Source of the DNA: Pseudomonadota bacterium
Lineage (GTDB): Bacteria > Desulfobacterota > Binatia > Binatales > Binataceae
Length of the DNA stretch: 64,000 nucleotides
Direction: 5' to 3'
Assembly (NCBI GenBank): GCA_021325355.1
Contig: JAJPHI010000016.1
Span: 1-64,000 of the forward strand
Below, one piece after another: positions 44,168-53,649 of the stretch (the stretch's first letter is position 1; the number at the start of each line of letters is the position of its first letter). The notes below the pieces were generated by a model. It was not told where the DNA came from. It saw only the letters and a program-made list of their open reading frames with translations, and did not search any database. The position numbers were made by a program, and so were the translations under genes.

Positions 44168-46744
44168 CTAGCTCGCCAGGGTCTGGTCGAGTTTGGCGCC
44201 CTCGCGATTGCGGAACGCAACGGCGACCGCCAGCCGCTCGAGATGCTGATCGATAAGCTTGTTCCCCAGGCGGACCTTGTGCTCTTCAAAGAAGGCATTG
44301 ACCTCGGCCTGACGGTCGAGCAGGCCGACGATGGCCTCGCACATCCGAGGTAACGCGCTATCGGGATACTTGTTGACCATCGCGTCCCAGTGGCTCCGCA
44401 CGAAATCCCAGGCCTCGTAGCGGACGGCCGGATTGTAGAGCAGCGAGTGCATCAGGAACGGCGCGTTCTGCGTGCGCACTTCGCCGTTGAGCGTCATTTC
44501 CATCGTCTGGCGGAGCAGTTCCGGGTCCCGGAAGCCGGCCAGCGAGAAGAGGTAGCGCTGCTCTTCCTGGGGAATTCGCGCGGACTTAAAGTTTTCCTTG
44601 AATTTACGATAACGCGCAGCGTCGCCGCACCAGGCGAGAATATTGATCAGCGCGGGCATCAGATCGCGATCGGCCCTGGCGGGATCGCCGGTCCATTCGG
44701 CATAAAGCCGCTGCGCCTCAGCCTGCACCGCCGAGTCCTCGCCGATCGTGCCCAGCGCGGCGGCGAGGGTGCCGCGCAATTGCCGGGTGAGCTCGTCTTC
44801 ATTGGGTTGCGCGTTCCAGCCGAGGCGCCGAAAGGCCGGCGCGACGGTCTCGCGCACCAGGCGGGCCAGCAGCGGACGCTGCGCCGCGGTGACAATCAGA
44901 TCAAGGTAATTGAAGGCGCCGAGCAGAGCGCGCCATACGGCGATGTCGGTTTCTTCGCGGAAGAGGCGAGCCATCGCGATAAACTCGCTCAGCGGAACGA
45001 GACCGGCCATCGTCGCCGCCCAGGTGTCGCCGACCAGACCGAAACGCTCGATCGGACGCAGTTGACTCAGGTTGGCGGTCAATGAACTGAGAAGTTGCGG
45101 CGAATAGCGCACGCGGAAGAATCCGCTGCCATTCTCGTTGGCGACGGCCCACTGGACTTTGCCGGGCAACTCGAGCGTCGTCTCGGCGGAGGTGAGCAGT
45201 ACGCGATGGGTCGAGACGCCGCGGTCGGTGGCGGCTCGCACGATAATCGGGATATGCCAGAGCTGATCTTCGCGCGGCGTCGGCGGGAGGTAGAAGAAGC
45301 GGCGTTGGCTGAGACGCAGCGAGCGTCCGTCGCTCGCCGCCTCGACGCTGACCATCGGGAAGCCCGGCTGGAAGATCCAGGTATCCATCATGGCCCGCAC
45401 CGGCTGGCCCGATGATTCCTGCAGCGCGTCCCACAGGTCGCCGGTTTCGGTGTTGGCGTATTGATGCCTGCGCAGATAGAGCGCGATTCCTTTGCGGAAT
45501 TCCTCGGCGCCGAGGTATTGCTCGAGCATCCGCAGCACGGACGCGCCTTTTTCGTACGTCAGCACGTCAAACATCGAGCGGCAGTCTTCGGGGCTGAGGA
45601 CGGTGTATTCAATCGAACGGGTGCTCTTGAGCGCATCGATCGCCATGGCGGCGGCGCGCGAAACGCCAAAGGTGTCCCAGCGGCGCCATTGCGGCTTCCA
45701 GGCATCGACGGCCAGCATCTCCATAAACGTGGCGAAGGCTTCATTGAGCCAGATGCCGTTCCACCAGCGCATCGTGACCAGATCGCCGAACCACATGTGC
45801 GCGTTTTCATGCGAGACGACGTCGGCGACCCGTTCAAGCTCGGCGCGCGAGGCCTGATTTTCGTCGGCCAGCAGGGCGGTTTCGCGAAAGGTGATGGCGC
45901 CGAGGTTCTCCATCGCTCCGGCCGCAAAGTCCGGGATCGCAATCAGATCGAGCTTGTCGCCGGGATAGGGGATGCCGTAGTAGCTGGCGAACCACTTGAG
46001 GGAAAAGGCGCCGATTTCCGCCGCCCATCGGGTGAGACCACTCTTGCCGGGCACGTGGACGACACGCAGCGGCGTGCCGGCGTCGACCGGTGTCGTCGCT
46101 TCGAACTCGCCGACGATGAAGGCGAGCAGGTAGGTTGACATTTTGATCGTGTCCTTGAACACGACCTCTTTCTTGCCGTTGCCGAGCGATCGTTCGCGCA
46201 GGACGCCGGCGTTCGAGAAGGCCGAGAGCTTCTCGTCGATTATCAGAGTGACGCGATAGACCGCTTTCAGCGCCGGTTCGTCCCAGCAGGGGAAGGCGCG
46301 GCGCGCGTCAGTCGCCTCGAACTGGGTGGTGGCGAGAGTGTGTTGACGGCCGGCGTCGTCGGTGTACTGGCTGCGATAAAAGCCATGCAACTTGTCGTTG
46401 AGGATCCCGCGGAACTTGAGATGCAAGTGCCATTGGCCGACCGCCAGCGGCTCGGCGAAATGAAGATGGGCGCGCTCGCGCAGCGGTTCCATCTCGATCC
46501 GGCTGGCGGTCCGGGCGGCGCCGGCGCCTTCCACGGAGGCCTGGTCGATTTCCAGTTCGAGCGCGTTGAGCACAATCTCGGCGGTCGGCGAGCTGACATT
46601 CAGCGTGACGGTCTCTTCGCCGGCGAAGGTGAAATTGGTGAGGTCCGGAGTCAGCTTCAGGTCGTAATGCTCGGGCGTCACGTTGGAAGGCAGGCGATAT
46701 TCGAGGGCCTGATCTGCGGTTAAGCTGGTTTCACGATCGAACAT
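44168..46744 (-). CDS. M1-family aminopeptidase (PepN-like)
   Basis: This is an 858-residue zinc aminopeptidase. The N-terminal beta domain has P-x-H-Y-D-L-K-L, G-A-M-E-N is the substrate-binding motif, and the zinc site is H-E-N-A-H-M-W-F-G-D-L-V-T-M-R-W-W-N-G-I-W-L-N-E-A-F. The C-terminal ERAP1-like helical region fills the last 330 residues. There is no signal peptide, so it is cytoplasmic. It cleaves N-terminal residues from peptides. AGGAGG precedes the ATG. Confidence 0.94.
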   Translation of the reverse strand: MFDRETSLTADQALEYRLPSNVTPEHYDLKLTPDLTNFTFAGEETVTLNVSSPTAEIVLNALELEIDQASVEGAGAARTASRIEMEPLRERAHLHFAEPLAVGQWHLHLKFRGILNDKLHGFYRSQYTDDAGRQHTLATTQFEATDARRAFPCWDEPALKAVYRVTLIIDEKLSAFSNAGVLRERSLGNGKKEVVFKDTIKMSTYLLAFIVGEFEATTPVDAGTPLRVVHVPGKSGLTRWAAEIGAFSLKWFASYYGIPYPGDKLDLIAIPDFAAGAMENLGAITFRETALLADENQASRAELERVADVVSHENAHMWFGDLVTMRWWNGIWLNEAFATFMEMLAVDAWKPQWRRWDTFGVSRAAAMAIDALKSTRSIEYTVLSPEDCRSMFDVLTYEKGASVLRMLEQYLGAEEFRKGIALYLRRHQYANTETGDLWDALQESSGQPVRAMMDTWIFQPGFPMVSVEAASDGRSLRLSQRRFFYLPPTPREDQLWHIPIIVRAATDRGVSTHRVLLTSAETTLELPGKVQWAVANENGSGFFRVRYSPQLLSSLTANLSQLRPIERFGLVGDTWAATMAGLVPLSEFIAMARLFREETDIAVWRALLGAFNYLDLIVTAAQRPLLARLVRETVAPAFRRLGWNAQPNEDELTRQLRGTLAAALGTIGEDSAVQAEAQRLYAEWTGDPARADRDLMPALINILAWCGDAARYRKFKENFKSARIPQEEQRYLFSLAGFRDPELLRQTMEMTLNGEVRTQNAPFLMHSLLYNPAVRYEAWDFVRSHWDAMVNKYPDSALPRMCEAIVGLLDRQAEVNAFFEEHKVRLGNKLIDQHLERLAVAVAFRNREGAKLDQTLAS

Positions 46745-46841
46745 CGAGCGTCCTCCTGCATTTGCGGCATAGCCGGCGGCTTGGGGCAGATTCTAATCGC
46801 AAATCCGCTAGCGGGCGAGTTGTCGGAGCCGCATCCGGCAT

Positions 46842-48461
46842 CTAATGGCCGCCGCCGCCGGCGCCGCCGGTGGTCTTGCGTAGCAGCAGGAAAGCCGGCG
46901 TGAACAGCGCCGCCACCACGGCCAGCATCCGGTAGATGTCGTTGTAGGCCAGCAGCGAGGCCTGCTGCTGGACGATCTCATACATCAAGCCAAGGCCTTG
47001 CCGCTGGTTGTCGATTAAGCCCTGGATGAGCTTGAATTGCGGCGCCCCCGGCATCGTCGGCCCGCTCTGATCGAGGGTCCAGGCACGAAAGGTGGTGAAG
47101 TGCTGGCCCAGATACGCCTGATGCAGTTGTTCACGGGTATTCAGGAGATTGGTCACCAGCGAAATGCCGATCGCGGAGCCCGTATTCCGCATCATGTTGT
47201 AGAGGCTCGCCGCGTAGCCGATGCGCTCACGCTCGACGCAGGCGAGAGTCGCGGCCGACATCGTCGGGAAGATCACCCCGGAGCCGAAACCCGAGAGCAC
47301 CATCGGCCAGAACGTATTGCTCATGGCGACCTGCAGCGTCCACGTACTCATCCACCAGAGCGCGCAGGCGAGGATGGCGAAGCCGAGTCCGACCATCCAG
47401 CGCGTATCGAAGGCGCGGCGCGAGAGTTGGCCGACGATGAACATCCCGGCAAGGGTGCCGAAGCCGCGCGGCAGCACGGCGAGGCCCGACTTCCACGGCG
47501 AGTAGCCGAGCAATTCCTGGAAGAAGAGCGGGTTTAACAGGTTCAGGCCGAACACCACCATGATCATCGCCAGCACCATCGTGACGGAGACGTCAAAGAG
47601 CGGGATCGTCATGATGCGCAGGTCGAGGATCGGCTCGGGAAAGGTCAGCTCGCGCAGCACCAGCAGGATTATCGCGGTGACGGCGATGGCGACGAAGATG
47701 CAGACCCACCAGGCGGCGAACCAATCGGAACGCTGGCCGCGGTCGAGCACGATCTGCAGCAGGCCCAGACCGAGGGCGAGATAGACGATGCCCAGGTAAT
47801 CGATGCGGCGCGCCTTCGCCTGCGAGCGCCGAATATGCTCCGGATCCTGCACGAACATCAGAACCATGATCGCGGCGAAGATGCCGATCGGCAGGTTGAT
47901 GTAAAAATTCCAGCGCCAGCTCCAGTTATAGGTTATCCATCCGCCCAGTGTCGGACCCAGCATCGGCGAGGTCAGCAAGCCCATGCCCCAGACTGACATC
48001 GCGAGGCCCTGTTCCTCGGGAGGAAAGGTTTCCATCAGGATGGCCTGAGAGGACGGTATCATCGCCGCGCCGGCGGCGCCCTGAACCAGGCGGAAGACCA
48101 CCATTTGCATCAGGGTCTGCGCGGCGCCGCACAGCCCCGAAAAAAACACAAAAACCGCAACTGACAGCAGGAAGTAGCGCTTGCGGCCGAAACGCGCCGA
48201 AATCCATCCGGTCAGCGGAATCATGATGCCGTTGGCGACGATATAGCTGGTGAGCACCCAGGTGATTTCGTCGCGACTCGCCGAAAAGCTGCCCTGCATA
48301 TGCGGCAGCGAGACGTTGACGATCGAGGTGTCGAGCACTTCGAGCGTCGCGCCGATCATGACGGCGATCGCAATCAGCCATTTGCGCGAGGCGCTGGCTT
48401 CCACGGGTGAGAGTCGGGCGCCGGCGCCGGCGCGCTGCGGTGAGGATGCTGCTGATGCCAT
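46842..48461 (-). CDS. MFS multidrug exporter, DHA2 (EmrB/QacA) family
   Basis: This is a 539-residue protein with 14 predicted membrane helices. It has the motif S-I-V-N-V-S-L-P-H-M in helix 1, D-x-x-W-V-L-T-S-Y in helix 2, and G-R-K-R in the helix 2-3 loop. An R-L-V-Q-G-x-x-G-A-A stretch with G-P-x-x-G-G marks the DHA2 antiporter motif. These pumps usually expel drugs with an EmrA partner, but no adaptor gene is next to it. The tail is Gly-rich. ATG 48461 is chosen, since upstream residues are not membrane-like. Confidence 0.92.
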   Translation of the reverse strand: MASAASSPQRAGAGARLSPVEASASRKWLIAIAVMIGATLEVLDTSIVNVSLPHMQGSFSASRDEITWVLTSYIVANGIMIPLTGWISARFGRKRYFLLSVAVFVFFSGLCGAAQTLMQMVVFRLVQGAAGAAMIPSSQAILMETFPPEEQGLAMSVWGMGLLTSPMLGPTLGGWITYNWSWRWNFYINLPIGIFAAIMVLMFVQDPEHIRRSQAKARRIDYLGIVYLALGLGLLQIVLDRGQRSDWFAAWWVCIFVAIAVTAIILLVLRELTFPEPILDLRIMTIPLFDVSVTMVLAMIMVVFGLNLLNPLFFQELLGYSPWKSGLAVLPRGFGTLAGMFIVGQLSRRAFDTRWMVGLGFAILACALWWMSTWTLQVAMSNTFWPMVLSGFGSGVIFPTMSAATLACVERERIGYAASLYNMMRNTGSAIGISLVTNLLNTREQLHQAYLGQHFTTFRAWTLDQSGPTMPGAPQFKLIQGLIDNQRQGLGLMYEIVQQQASLLAYNDIYRMLAVVAALFTPAFLLLRKTTGGAGGGGH

Positions 48462-48728
48462 TTCGAATGCAGATTGGAACGTGTGGAAGGGCCCGGAAGC
48501 GGGACTGCTCCACAAGCTCAAGCTCTGACATATGAGAATATCATTGAAGCAGGACCGGTGCAGGACTCGGATGAGAAATCCTGCGCGCGTTCTGATGAAT
48601 TGTGCGCGGGAGCGCTCACCGCGAGCGTCGATTACGGTTTTGATTGCGCCAGAGGTCTGACCGATCATGGCGGCGGCGATTGTGGGCGCCGCGCTCCGGT
48701 TGCGCCCCGCCGCGAGCGATGCGCAGTC

Positions 48729-49190
48729 TTATGCTTCGCCGGTCTCGACCACTTCAAAGACCGGGTAGCGCGCGGCGACCGCGGCAAAGGCGGCCGCTGG
48801 CGCGCCGGCGGGCACGGGAAAGTAACGTTGAACGGCGAGTTTGAAACGCTCGAGATAGGCTTTCAGAAGCGGTGGCTTGTCGGCGTCGGCGACCGCCCTG
48901 ATATTGACCGGTTCGCGCCGCGCGCCGCGCTTGAGCGTCACCTGTCCGGCCGCTTCGGCATTGCGCACCCATTGCGAACGCCCGCGCGGACAAACCAGGT
49001 AGCGCCTGCCATCCAGCGTGAGCAGATCGATCGGCGCCGAATAGAGCCTGCCCGTTTTGCGGCCGCGCACCAGTAGCAGGTAATGATGCGAGCGCCCGAG
49101 CCCAAGCCCGATCAAACTCCCGAACAGTGCATTGAACGCGCGTTCAAACCGGTTCGGTCGGGCGAAATTTTGCGCCGACGGCGAATCCAC
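48729..49190 (-). CDS. Deazaflavin (F420)-type nitroreductase family protein
   Basis: The 153-residue protein matches the DDN/F420H2-dependent reductase family. R-G-R-K-T-G-x-x-x-x-x-P-I-D-L-L, then Y-L-V-C-P-R-G, W-V-R-N and the A-G-Q-V-T-L-K segment are typical. Such split-barrel proteins use F420H2 to reduce quinones or enones. The GTG at 49190 starts two bases after the AGPS-like stop, so translation is coupled. A TTG at 49211 is possible. Confidence 0.85.
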   Translation of the reverse strand: MDSPSAQNFARPNRFERAFNALFGSLIGLGLGRSHHYLLLVRGRKTGRLYSAPIDLLTLDGRRYLVCPRGRSQWVRNAEAAGQVTLKRGARREPVNIRAVADADKPPLLKAYLERFKLAVQRYFPVPAGAPAAAFAAVAARYPVFEVVETGEA

Positions 49191-49191
49191 T

Positions 49192-50808
49192 TCAGGGTGA
49201 CTCAGGGTCAATCAGCACGCCGGGATTCAGGATCGCATTGGGGTCGAGCGCGTGCTTTGCGGCCCTGAGCGCGGCGGCAAACAATTCGGGCCGCTGCCGA
49301 TCGTACCATTGCCGATGATCGCGTCCGACGGCGTGATGATGGGTGATGGTGCCGCCGAGGTCGATCAAGGTGTCGGAAACCGCGCGCTTGATCTCGTCCC
49401 ATTGTTCGAGTTCGGAACCGCGTTTGCCGGGAGCGAGGATGGTGTAATAGGGCGCGGGTCCGTCAGGATAGGCATGGGTGAAGCGGACCGTGACGGTGCC
49501 TTGGCCGCAGACTTCCCTGACTGCCTGATGGGCTCGCTCCATCAGGCGCGTGTGGAAGTTTTCGAAGCGATCCCAGGTGATGGCGGTTTCGAAGGTTTCC
49601 GACACCATGCCCATCGCGACCAGCGCATCGCGCAGATACGGTGCCTTGAGGAAGGCATCACGCCAGGCGCCGGCGGCGCCTTCATGCGTGGCGTCGGCAT
49701 CGGTGCGGGTGCGCGCCGCTTCCTGCGGAACCCGTCCGCCGAAATCGGCGCAGCATTCGAGCGCCCGCTTCATCCACGCTTCGAGATCGTGATCGGCCGA
49801 TTCAAAGGCGAGGACCATCACCGCCGCCTCGCCCTGATTGGCGCCGGCGTTGGCCGCCTCTCCGGGATCGAGCAGGCGGCAGTTGGCGGGGTAGAGTCCG
49901 GCCTGCGCGATTGCGCGAACGGCCCTGGCCCCAGTCATGAAATCCGGGAACGCGACGGAGGCGCCGGCGCGGAACTTCGGCCGCTCCTGCAGACGCATCC
50001 AGGCTTCGGTGATCACGCCCAGGATACCCTCCGATCCGATGAGCATCCGATCGGGACTCGGGCCGGCGCCGGAACCGGGCAGGCGGCGCGATTCGTAAAT
50101 GCCGCGCGGCGTGACCGCCCTGACCGATTCCACGAAATCGTCGATATGGGTGTAGAGCGTCGCGTAGTGGCCGCCGGAACGCGTCGCGATCCAGCCGCCG
50201 AGGGCCGAGAACTCGAACGATTGCGGAAAATGACGCAGCGTGAGCCCATGCGGGCGTAGCTGATCTTCGAGCGCGGGTCCGAAAACGCCCGCCTGGATGC
50301 GCGCGGCGCGCGAGGCGCGGTCGATTTCGACGACCCGGTCGAGACGGCCCAAATCAATCGAGACGGCGCCGCGGTAATCCCCATGCGCGGGCGGCTCGAC
50401 GCCGCCGACCACGCTCGAGCCGCCGCCATAGGGCGAGGCCGCGACGTCGCAGGCGTCACACCATTCGAGGAGGCGGACGACGTCGGCTTCGTCGCGGGGA
50501 TAGGCGACGAAGTCGAACGGGTTGGGGTAATCGCGGCGAAAGGCGCGGACGATATCACGGAAGCTCCGCCCGTAGCTGTGCTCGGCGCGTGCATGGGGGG
50601 TCATCGAGCAGATCTCCGCCAGCGAGTCGGGCGGCTTGACGCGCGGCTCGCGCAGCCTGAGCTCCGCTTCCCGTGGGACCGGCGTCAGGGTGAGCTCGGC
50701 AAGCCCGAAGCGCTTTGCCATCCGTTCAGCCATGTGCTTCTTCTGCTCGTCGTTGGGACCCTGGTCCTCGTAACCCCAGCCGTAGAATTTGCGTCGGCGT
50801 TCCGGCAT
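49192..50808 (-). CDS. FAD-linked oxidase, alkyl-DHAP-synthase-like
   Basis: This is a 538-residue flavoprotein of the VAO/PCMH type with the FAD pyrophosphate segment P-Y-G-G-G-S-S-V-V-G-G (about 130-140) and L-G-G-W-I-A-T-R-S-G-G-H-Y-A. The C-terminal T-H-H-H-A-V-G-R-D-H motif is diagnostic of alkyldihydroxyacetonephosphate synthases. Bacterial relatives act on ether lipids or hydroxy acids. It forms a two-gene unit with the F420-type protein. ATG 50808 removes 21 non-family residues. Confidence 0.88.
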   Translation of the reverse strand: MPERRRKFYGWGYEDQGPNDEQKKHMAERMAKRFGLAELTLTPVPREAELRLREPRVKPPDSLAEICSMTPHARAEHSYGRSFRDIVRAFRRDYPNPFDFVAYPRDEADVVRLLEWCDACDVAASPYGGGSSVVGGVEPPAHGDYRGAVSIDLGRLDRVVEIDRASRAARIQAGVFGPALEDQLRPHGLTLRHFPQSFEFSALGGWIATRSGGHYATLYTHIDDFVESVRAVTPRGIYESRRLPGSGAGPSPDRMLIGSEGILGVITEAWMRLQERPKFRAGASVAFPDFMTGARAVRAIAQAGLYPANCRLLDPGEAANAGANQGEAAVMVLAFESADHDLEAWMKRALECCADFGGRVPQEAARTRTDADATHEGAAGAWRDAFLKAPYLRDALVAMGMVSETFETAITWDRFENFHTRLMERAHQAVREVCGQGTVTVRFTHAYPDGPAPYYTILAPGKRGSELEQWDEIKRAVSDTLIDLGGTITHHHAVGRDHRQWYDRQRPELFAAALRAAKHALDPNAILNPGVLIDPESP

Positions 50809-50918
50809 GGCCTCACCTCTTCGGTTTCGGACGGGAATTGTGCGCCCAGACCGGCGGTCCGGCAAGCGCACCTTGCCTGGCGTCGGCGTCCATCCTATGA
50901 ACGGTTTGAGGTGCAGCG

Positions 50919-51800
50919 ATGAGCATGAAGCCGATCGAGGCCGTCGATCCCTTTGAGCGTAAACGAGTGCAGGTGCTGGATTCGACGATGTCCTACGTCG
51001 ACACGGGGTCCGGAGAGCCGGTGGTGTTTCTCCACGGCAATCCGACGTCGTCCTACCTGTGGCGCAATATCATTCCGTATCTGGGTGAAAAGGCGCGCTG
51101 CCTCGCGCCGGATCTGATTGGGATGGGGGCGTCCGGTCGATCGGCAAACGGCGCGTACACGTTCATTGATCACGTGCGCTACCTCGACGCGTGGTTCGAG
51201 AAGCTCGGGCTCGGGCGGAACGTGACGCTGGTGTTGCACGATTGGGGATCGGCGCTGGGCTTTCATTGGGCGAATCGCCATCGCGCAGCAATCAAGGGAA
51301 TCGCGTATATGGAAGCGATCGTCGCGCCGCTCACCTGGAGCGACTGGCCCGGCGCGGGACGCGGTATTTTTCAAGCGATGCGCAGTGACGCCGGCGAAGA
51401 ACTGGTCCTGCAGAAAAATATCTTTATCGAGCGGATCCTGCCGGCGAGCATCCTGCGCGAGATGTCGGCCGCCGAGCTGGAGGCTTATCGACAGCCGTTT
51501 CGCGAGCCGGGTGAGTCGCGCCGCCCGATGCTCACCTGGCCGCGTCAGATTCCAATCGACGGCGAGCCGGCGGAGGTGACGCAAATCGTCAGCGAGTACG
51601 CCCGATGGCTCGCAGCGAGTGCCATCCCGAAGCTCTTCGTCAACGCCGATCCCGGAATGATTCTCAGCGGGCGGGTCCGCGAGCAGTGTCGTCGATGGCC
51701 GAATCAGCGCGAGGTCACGGTCAAGGGACTGCACTTTATCCAGGAGGACTCGCCGCACGAAATCGGCGCCGCGCTGAGCGCGTGGTACGAGCAGCTCTAG
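50919..51800 (+). CDS. Haloalkane dehalogenase (HLD-II type)
   Basis: This is a 293-residue alpha/beta-hydrolase that hydrolyses carbon-halogen bonds to alcohols. Nucleophile Asp108 with Trp109 is in V-L-H-D-W-G-S, the acid Glu132 is in M-E-A-I, the base His272 is in G-L-H-F-I-Q-E-D, and Asn41 is in H-G-N-P-T-S-S-Y-L-W-R-N. These are the residues of the LinB (HLD-II) set at the same numbering, apart from Asn38. GAGG lies before the ATG. The enzyme could process halogenated alkanes. It is divergent from the AGPS-like gene. Confidence 0.95.
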   Translation: MSMKPIEAVDPFERKRVQVLDSTMSYVDTGSGEPVVFLHGNPTSSYLWRNIIPYLGEKARCLAPDLIGMGASGRSANGAYTFIDHVRYLDAWFEKLGLGRNVTLVLHDWGSALGFHWANRHRAAIKGIAYMEAIVAPLTWSDWPGAGRGIFQAMRSDAGEELVLQKNIFIERILPASILREMSAAELEAYRQPFREPGESRRPMLTWPRQIPIDGEPAEVTQIVSEYARWLAASAIPKLFVNADPGMILSGRVREQCRRWPNQREVTVKGLHFIQEDSPHEIGAALSAWYEQL

Positions 51801-51845
51801 CGGGGCCTCGCCAAAGTCGTCTGGGATGCGCCCGGGAAATCGCGG

Positions 51846-52184
51846 ATGAGAGCGGATGATGACGAACGGGCGCGGTCGCGGCTGTTTGTGTATGGCAGTC
51901 TGCTCGATGCGCGGCTGCGACGGCGGCTACTCAAGCGCGACGTCGTAACGGTCCCGGCAATCCTGCGCGATTACGAGCGGCGTCAGGCGACGTACTTTTT
52001 CATTGTCAAGCGTCCGGGAAGCGTGGTTGCGGGCGAGGAGCTTCGCGACTTGACGGACCACGACCTTGCAGCGCTGGATCTCTACGAGGAAGTGCCGCAG
52101 CTCTACACACGCCAACTTATCGAAGTAGAGATCGCAGGCGGCGCGCGCGAGCATTGCTGGGTCTATCTGCCGCGCCGATGCTGA
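51846..52184 (+). CDS. Gamma-glutamylcyclotransferase-like (AIG2/GGCT) protein
   Basis: The 112-residue protein has the family start L-F-V-Y-G-S-L and the conserved catalytic Glu in L-D-L-Y-E-E-V-P-Q-L-Y. The length is somewhat short for GGCT domains but matches bacterial small members. It may release 5-oxoproline or trim glutamyl amines. It starts 45 bp after the haloalkane dehalogenase and could share its transcript. Its substrate is unknown. Confidence 0.85.
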   Translation: MRADDDERARSRLFVYGSLLDARLRRRLLKRDVVTVPAILRDYERRQATYFFIVKRPGSVVAGEELRDLTDHDLAALDLYEEVPQLYTRQLIEVEIAGGAREHCWVYLPRRC

Positions 52185-52218
52185 AGGTTGTCAGCGGGCC
52201 GGCACCGGGTTTCTCGGC

Positions 52219-53649
52219 TCAGCTTCGCGCCGACGATTCCGACGGCGCGCCGCTCTTGCCGTCGGGTTTGTTGAGGCCGAACTTGTCGAGGCGATATTGC
52301 AGGGTGCGGTAGCTCATCCCGAGCAGTTTTGCCGCCTTGGCGATGACGCCGTCGGATTTTTCCATCGCCTGAATAATCAGGTCGCGTTCGAAGCGTTCAA
52401 AATTGATGCCCTCGGCGGGAATCTCATAGCGATCGCCGGTGCGCGCGCGATCGGCCTTGCCGGGCGCCTGGCGCTTGAGCACCTCCTGCGGGAGATCGCG
52501 CGGGAGGATTTTGTCGCCCTCGCACAGCAAAATCGCCCGTTCAATTGCCGACTCGAGCTGGCGCACGTTGCCCGGCCAGCCGTAATCGAGCAGGACTTCC
52601 ATCGCCTCGCGGCTGATCTCCCGGACCCGGCCGTTCGACAGATGGGCGAAGCGCTCGAGCGTATGATTGGCGAGGAGCGGAATATCCGAACGCCGCTCGC
52701 GCAGCGGTGGCAGGGTGATCGTCACGACGTTGACGCGATAGTAAAGATCTTCGCGGAAGCGGTCCTCGGCGACTTCGTCGGCGAGGTTGCGATTCGAGGC
52801 CGCCAGCAGACGCACGTCGACGCGGGTCGAATCGTTGGCGCCGACGCGGCGGACCTCGCGATCCTGCAGCACGCGCAGCAGCTTGGCCTGGACGCCGATG
52901 CCGAGATCGGCAATCTCGTCAAGGAAGAGCGTGGACTTGTCGGCGCTCTCGATGAGGCCGATCTTGCGCTCGGTCGCGCCGGTAAAGGCGCCGCGTTCGT
53001 GGCCGAACAATTCATTTTCGATGAGCGTATCGGGGATCGCTGAACAATTGATGGCGACGAGCGGACGCTGGCCGCGCGGCGACAGGCGGTGAATCGCGCG
53101 GGCGATGACCTCCTTGCCGGTACCGCTTTCGCCCTGAATCAGGACCGTCGAGTTCGAGGGCGCAACCTTGCGCACGATACGGATGACCTCGACGATCGCC
53201 GGGTCCTGACCGACGATGCCCTCGACCTGGAGCTTGCCGGCGACTTCGCGGCGCAGCAGGAGGTTTTCCTGCTTCTCCATCGCGAGTTCGGCGGCGCGCG
53301 CGACCGCGATGATCAGAGTCTCGCGATCGGTCGGCTTGGTGAGGTAATTGAACGCGCCGTCCTTGGTGGCCTGGACGGCGCTATCGATCGAGCCGAAGGC
53401 GGTCAGCACCACCACCTGCGTCGCGGGATACTGATCCTTGACTTTGACCAGTAACTCGGCGCCGGACATTCCCGGCATCATCAGGTCGGTCAGAACGACG
53501 TCGAAACGACTGAGCTGAAGGAGTTCAATGGCGCGGCGGCCGTTGGCGGCTTCGTCCACCGCGAAACCTTCTTCACGCAGGGTTTCGGCGGTGATTTGGC
53601 GCTCGAGGTCGTTGTCTTCAACTACCAGGACGGAGGCTTTCTGCGTCAT
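52219..53649 (-). CDS. Sigma54-dependent response regulator (NtrC family)
   Basis: This is a 476-residue regulator with a receiver domain (phospho-Asp55 in L-T-D-L-M-M-P-G). It has an AAA+ domain with Walker A G-E-S-G-T-G-K-E (about 172-179), an intact G-A-F-T-G-A loop and Walker B L-F-L-D-E-I-A. The C-terminal Fis-type HTH has A-K-A-A-K-L-L-G-M-S-Y-R-T-L. It is a complete bacterial enhancer-binding protein. It overlaps the histidine kinase gene by 32 nt. The target genes are not shown here. Confidence 0.94.
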   Translation of the reverse strand: MTQKASVLVVEDNDLERQITAETLREEGFAVDEAANGRRAIELLQLSRFDVVLTDLMMPGMSGAELLVKVKDQYPATQVVVLTAFGSIDSAVQATKDGAFNYLTKPTDRETLIIAVARAAELAMEKQENLLLRREVAGKLQVEGIVGQDPAIVEVIRIVRKVAPSNSTVLIQGESGTGKEVIARAIHRLSPRGQRPLVAINCSAIPDTLIENELFGHERGAFTGATERKIGLIESADKSTLFLDEIADLGIGVQAKLLRVLQDREVRRVGANDSTRVDVRLLAASNRNLADEVAEDRFREDLYYRVNVVTITLPPLRERRSDIPLLANHTLERFAHLSNGRVREISREAMEVLLDYGWPGNVRQLESAIERAILLCEGDKILPRDLPQEVLKRQAPGKADRARTGDRYEIPAEGINFERFERDLIIQAMEKSDGVIAKAAKLLGMSYRTLQYRLDKFGLNKPDGKSGAPSESSARS

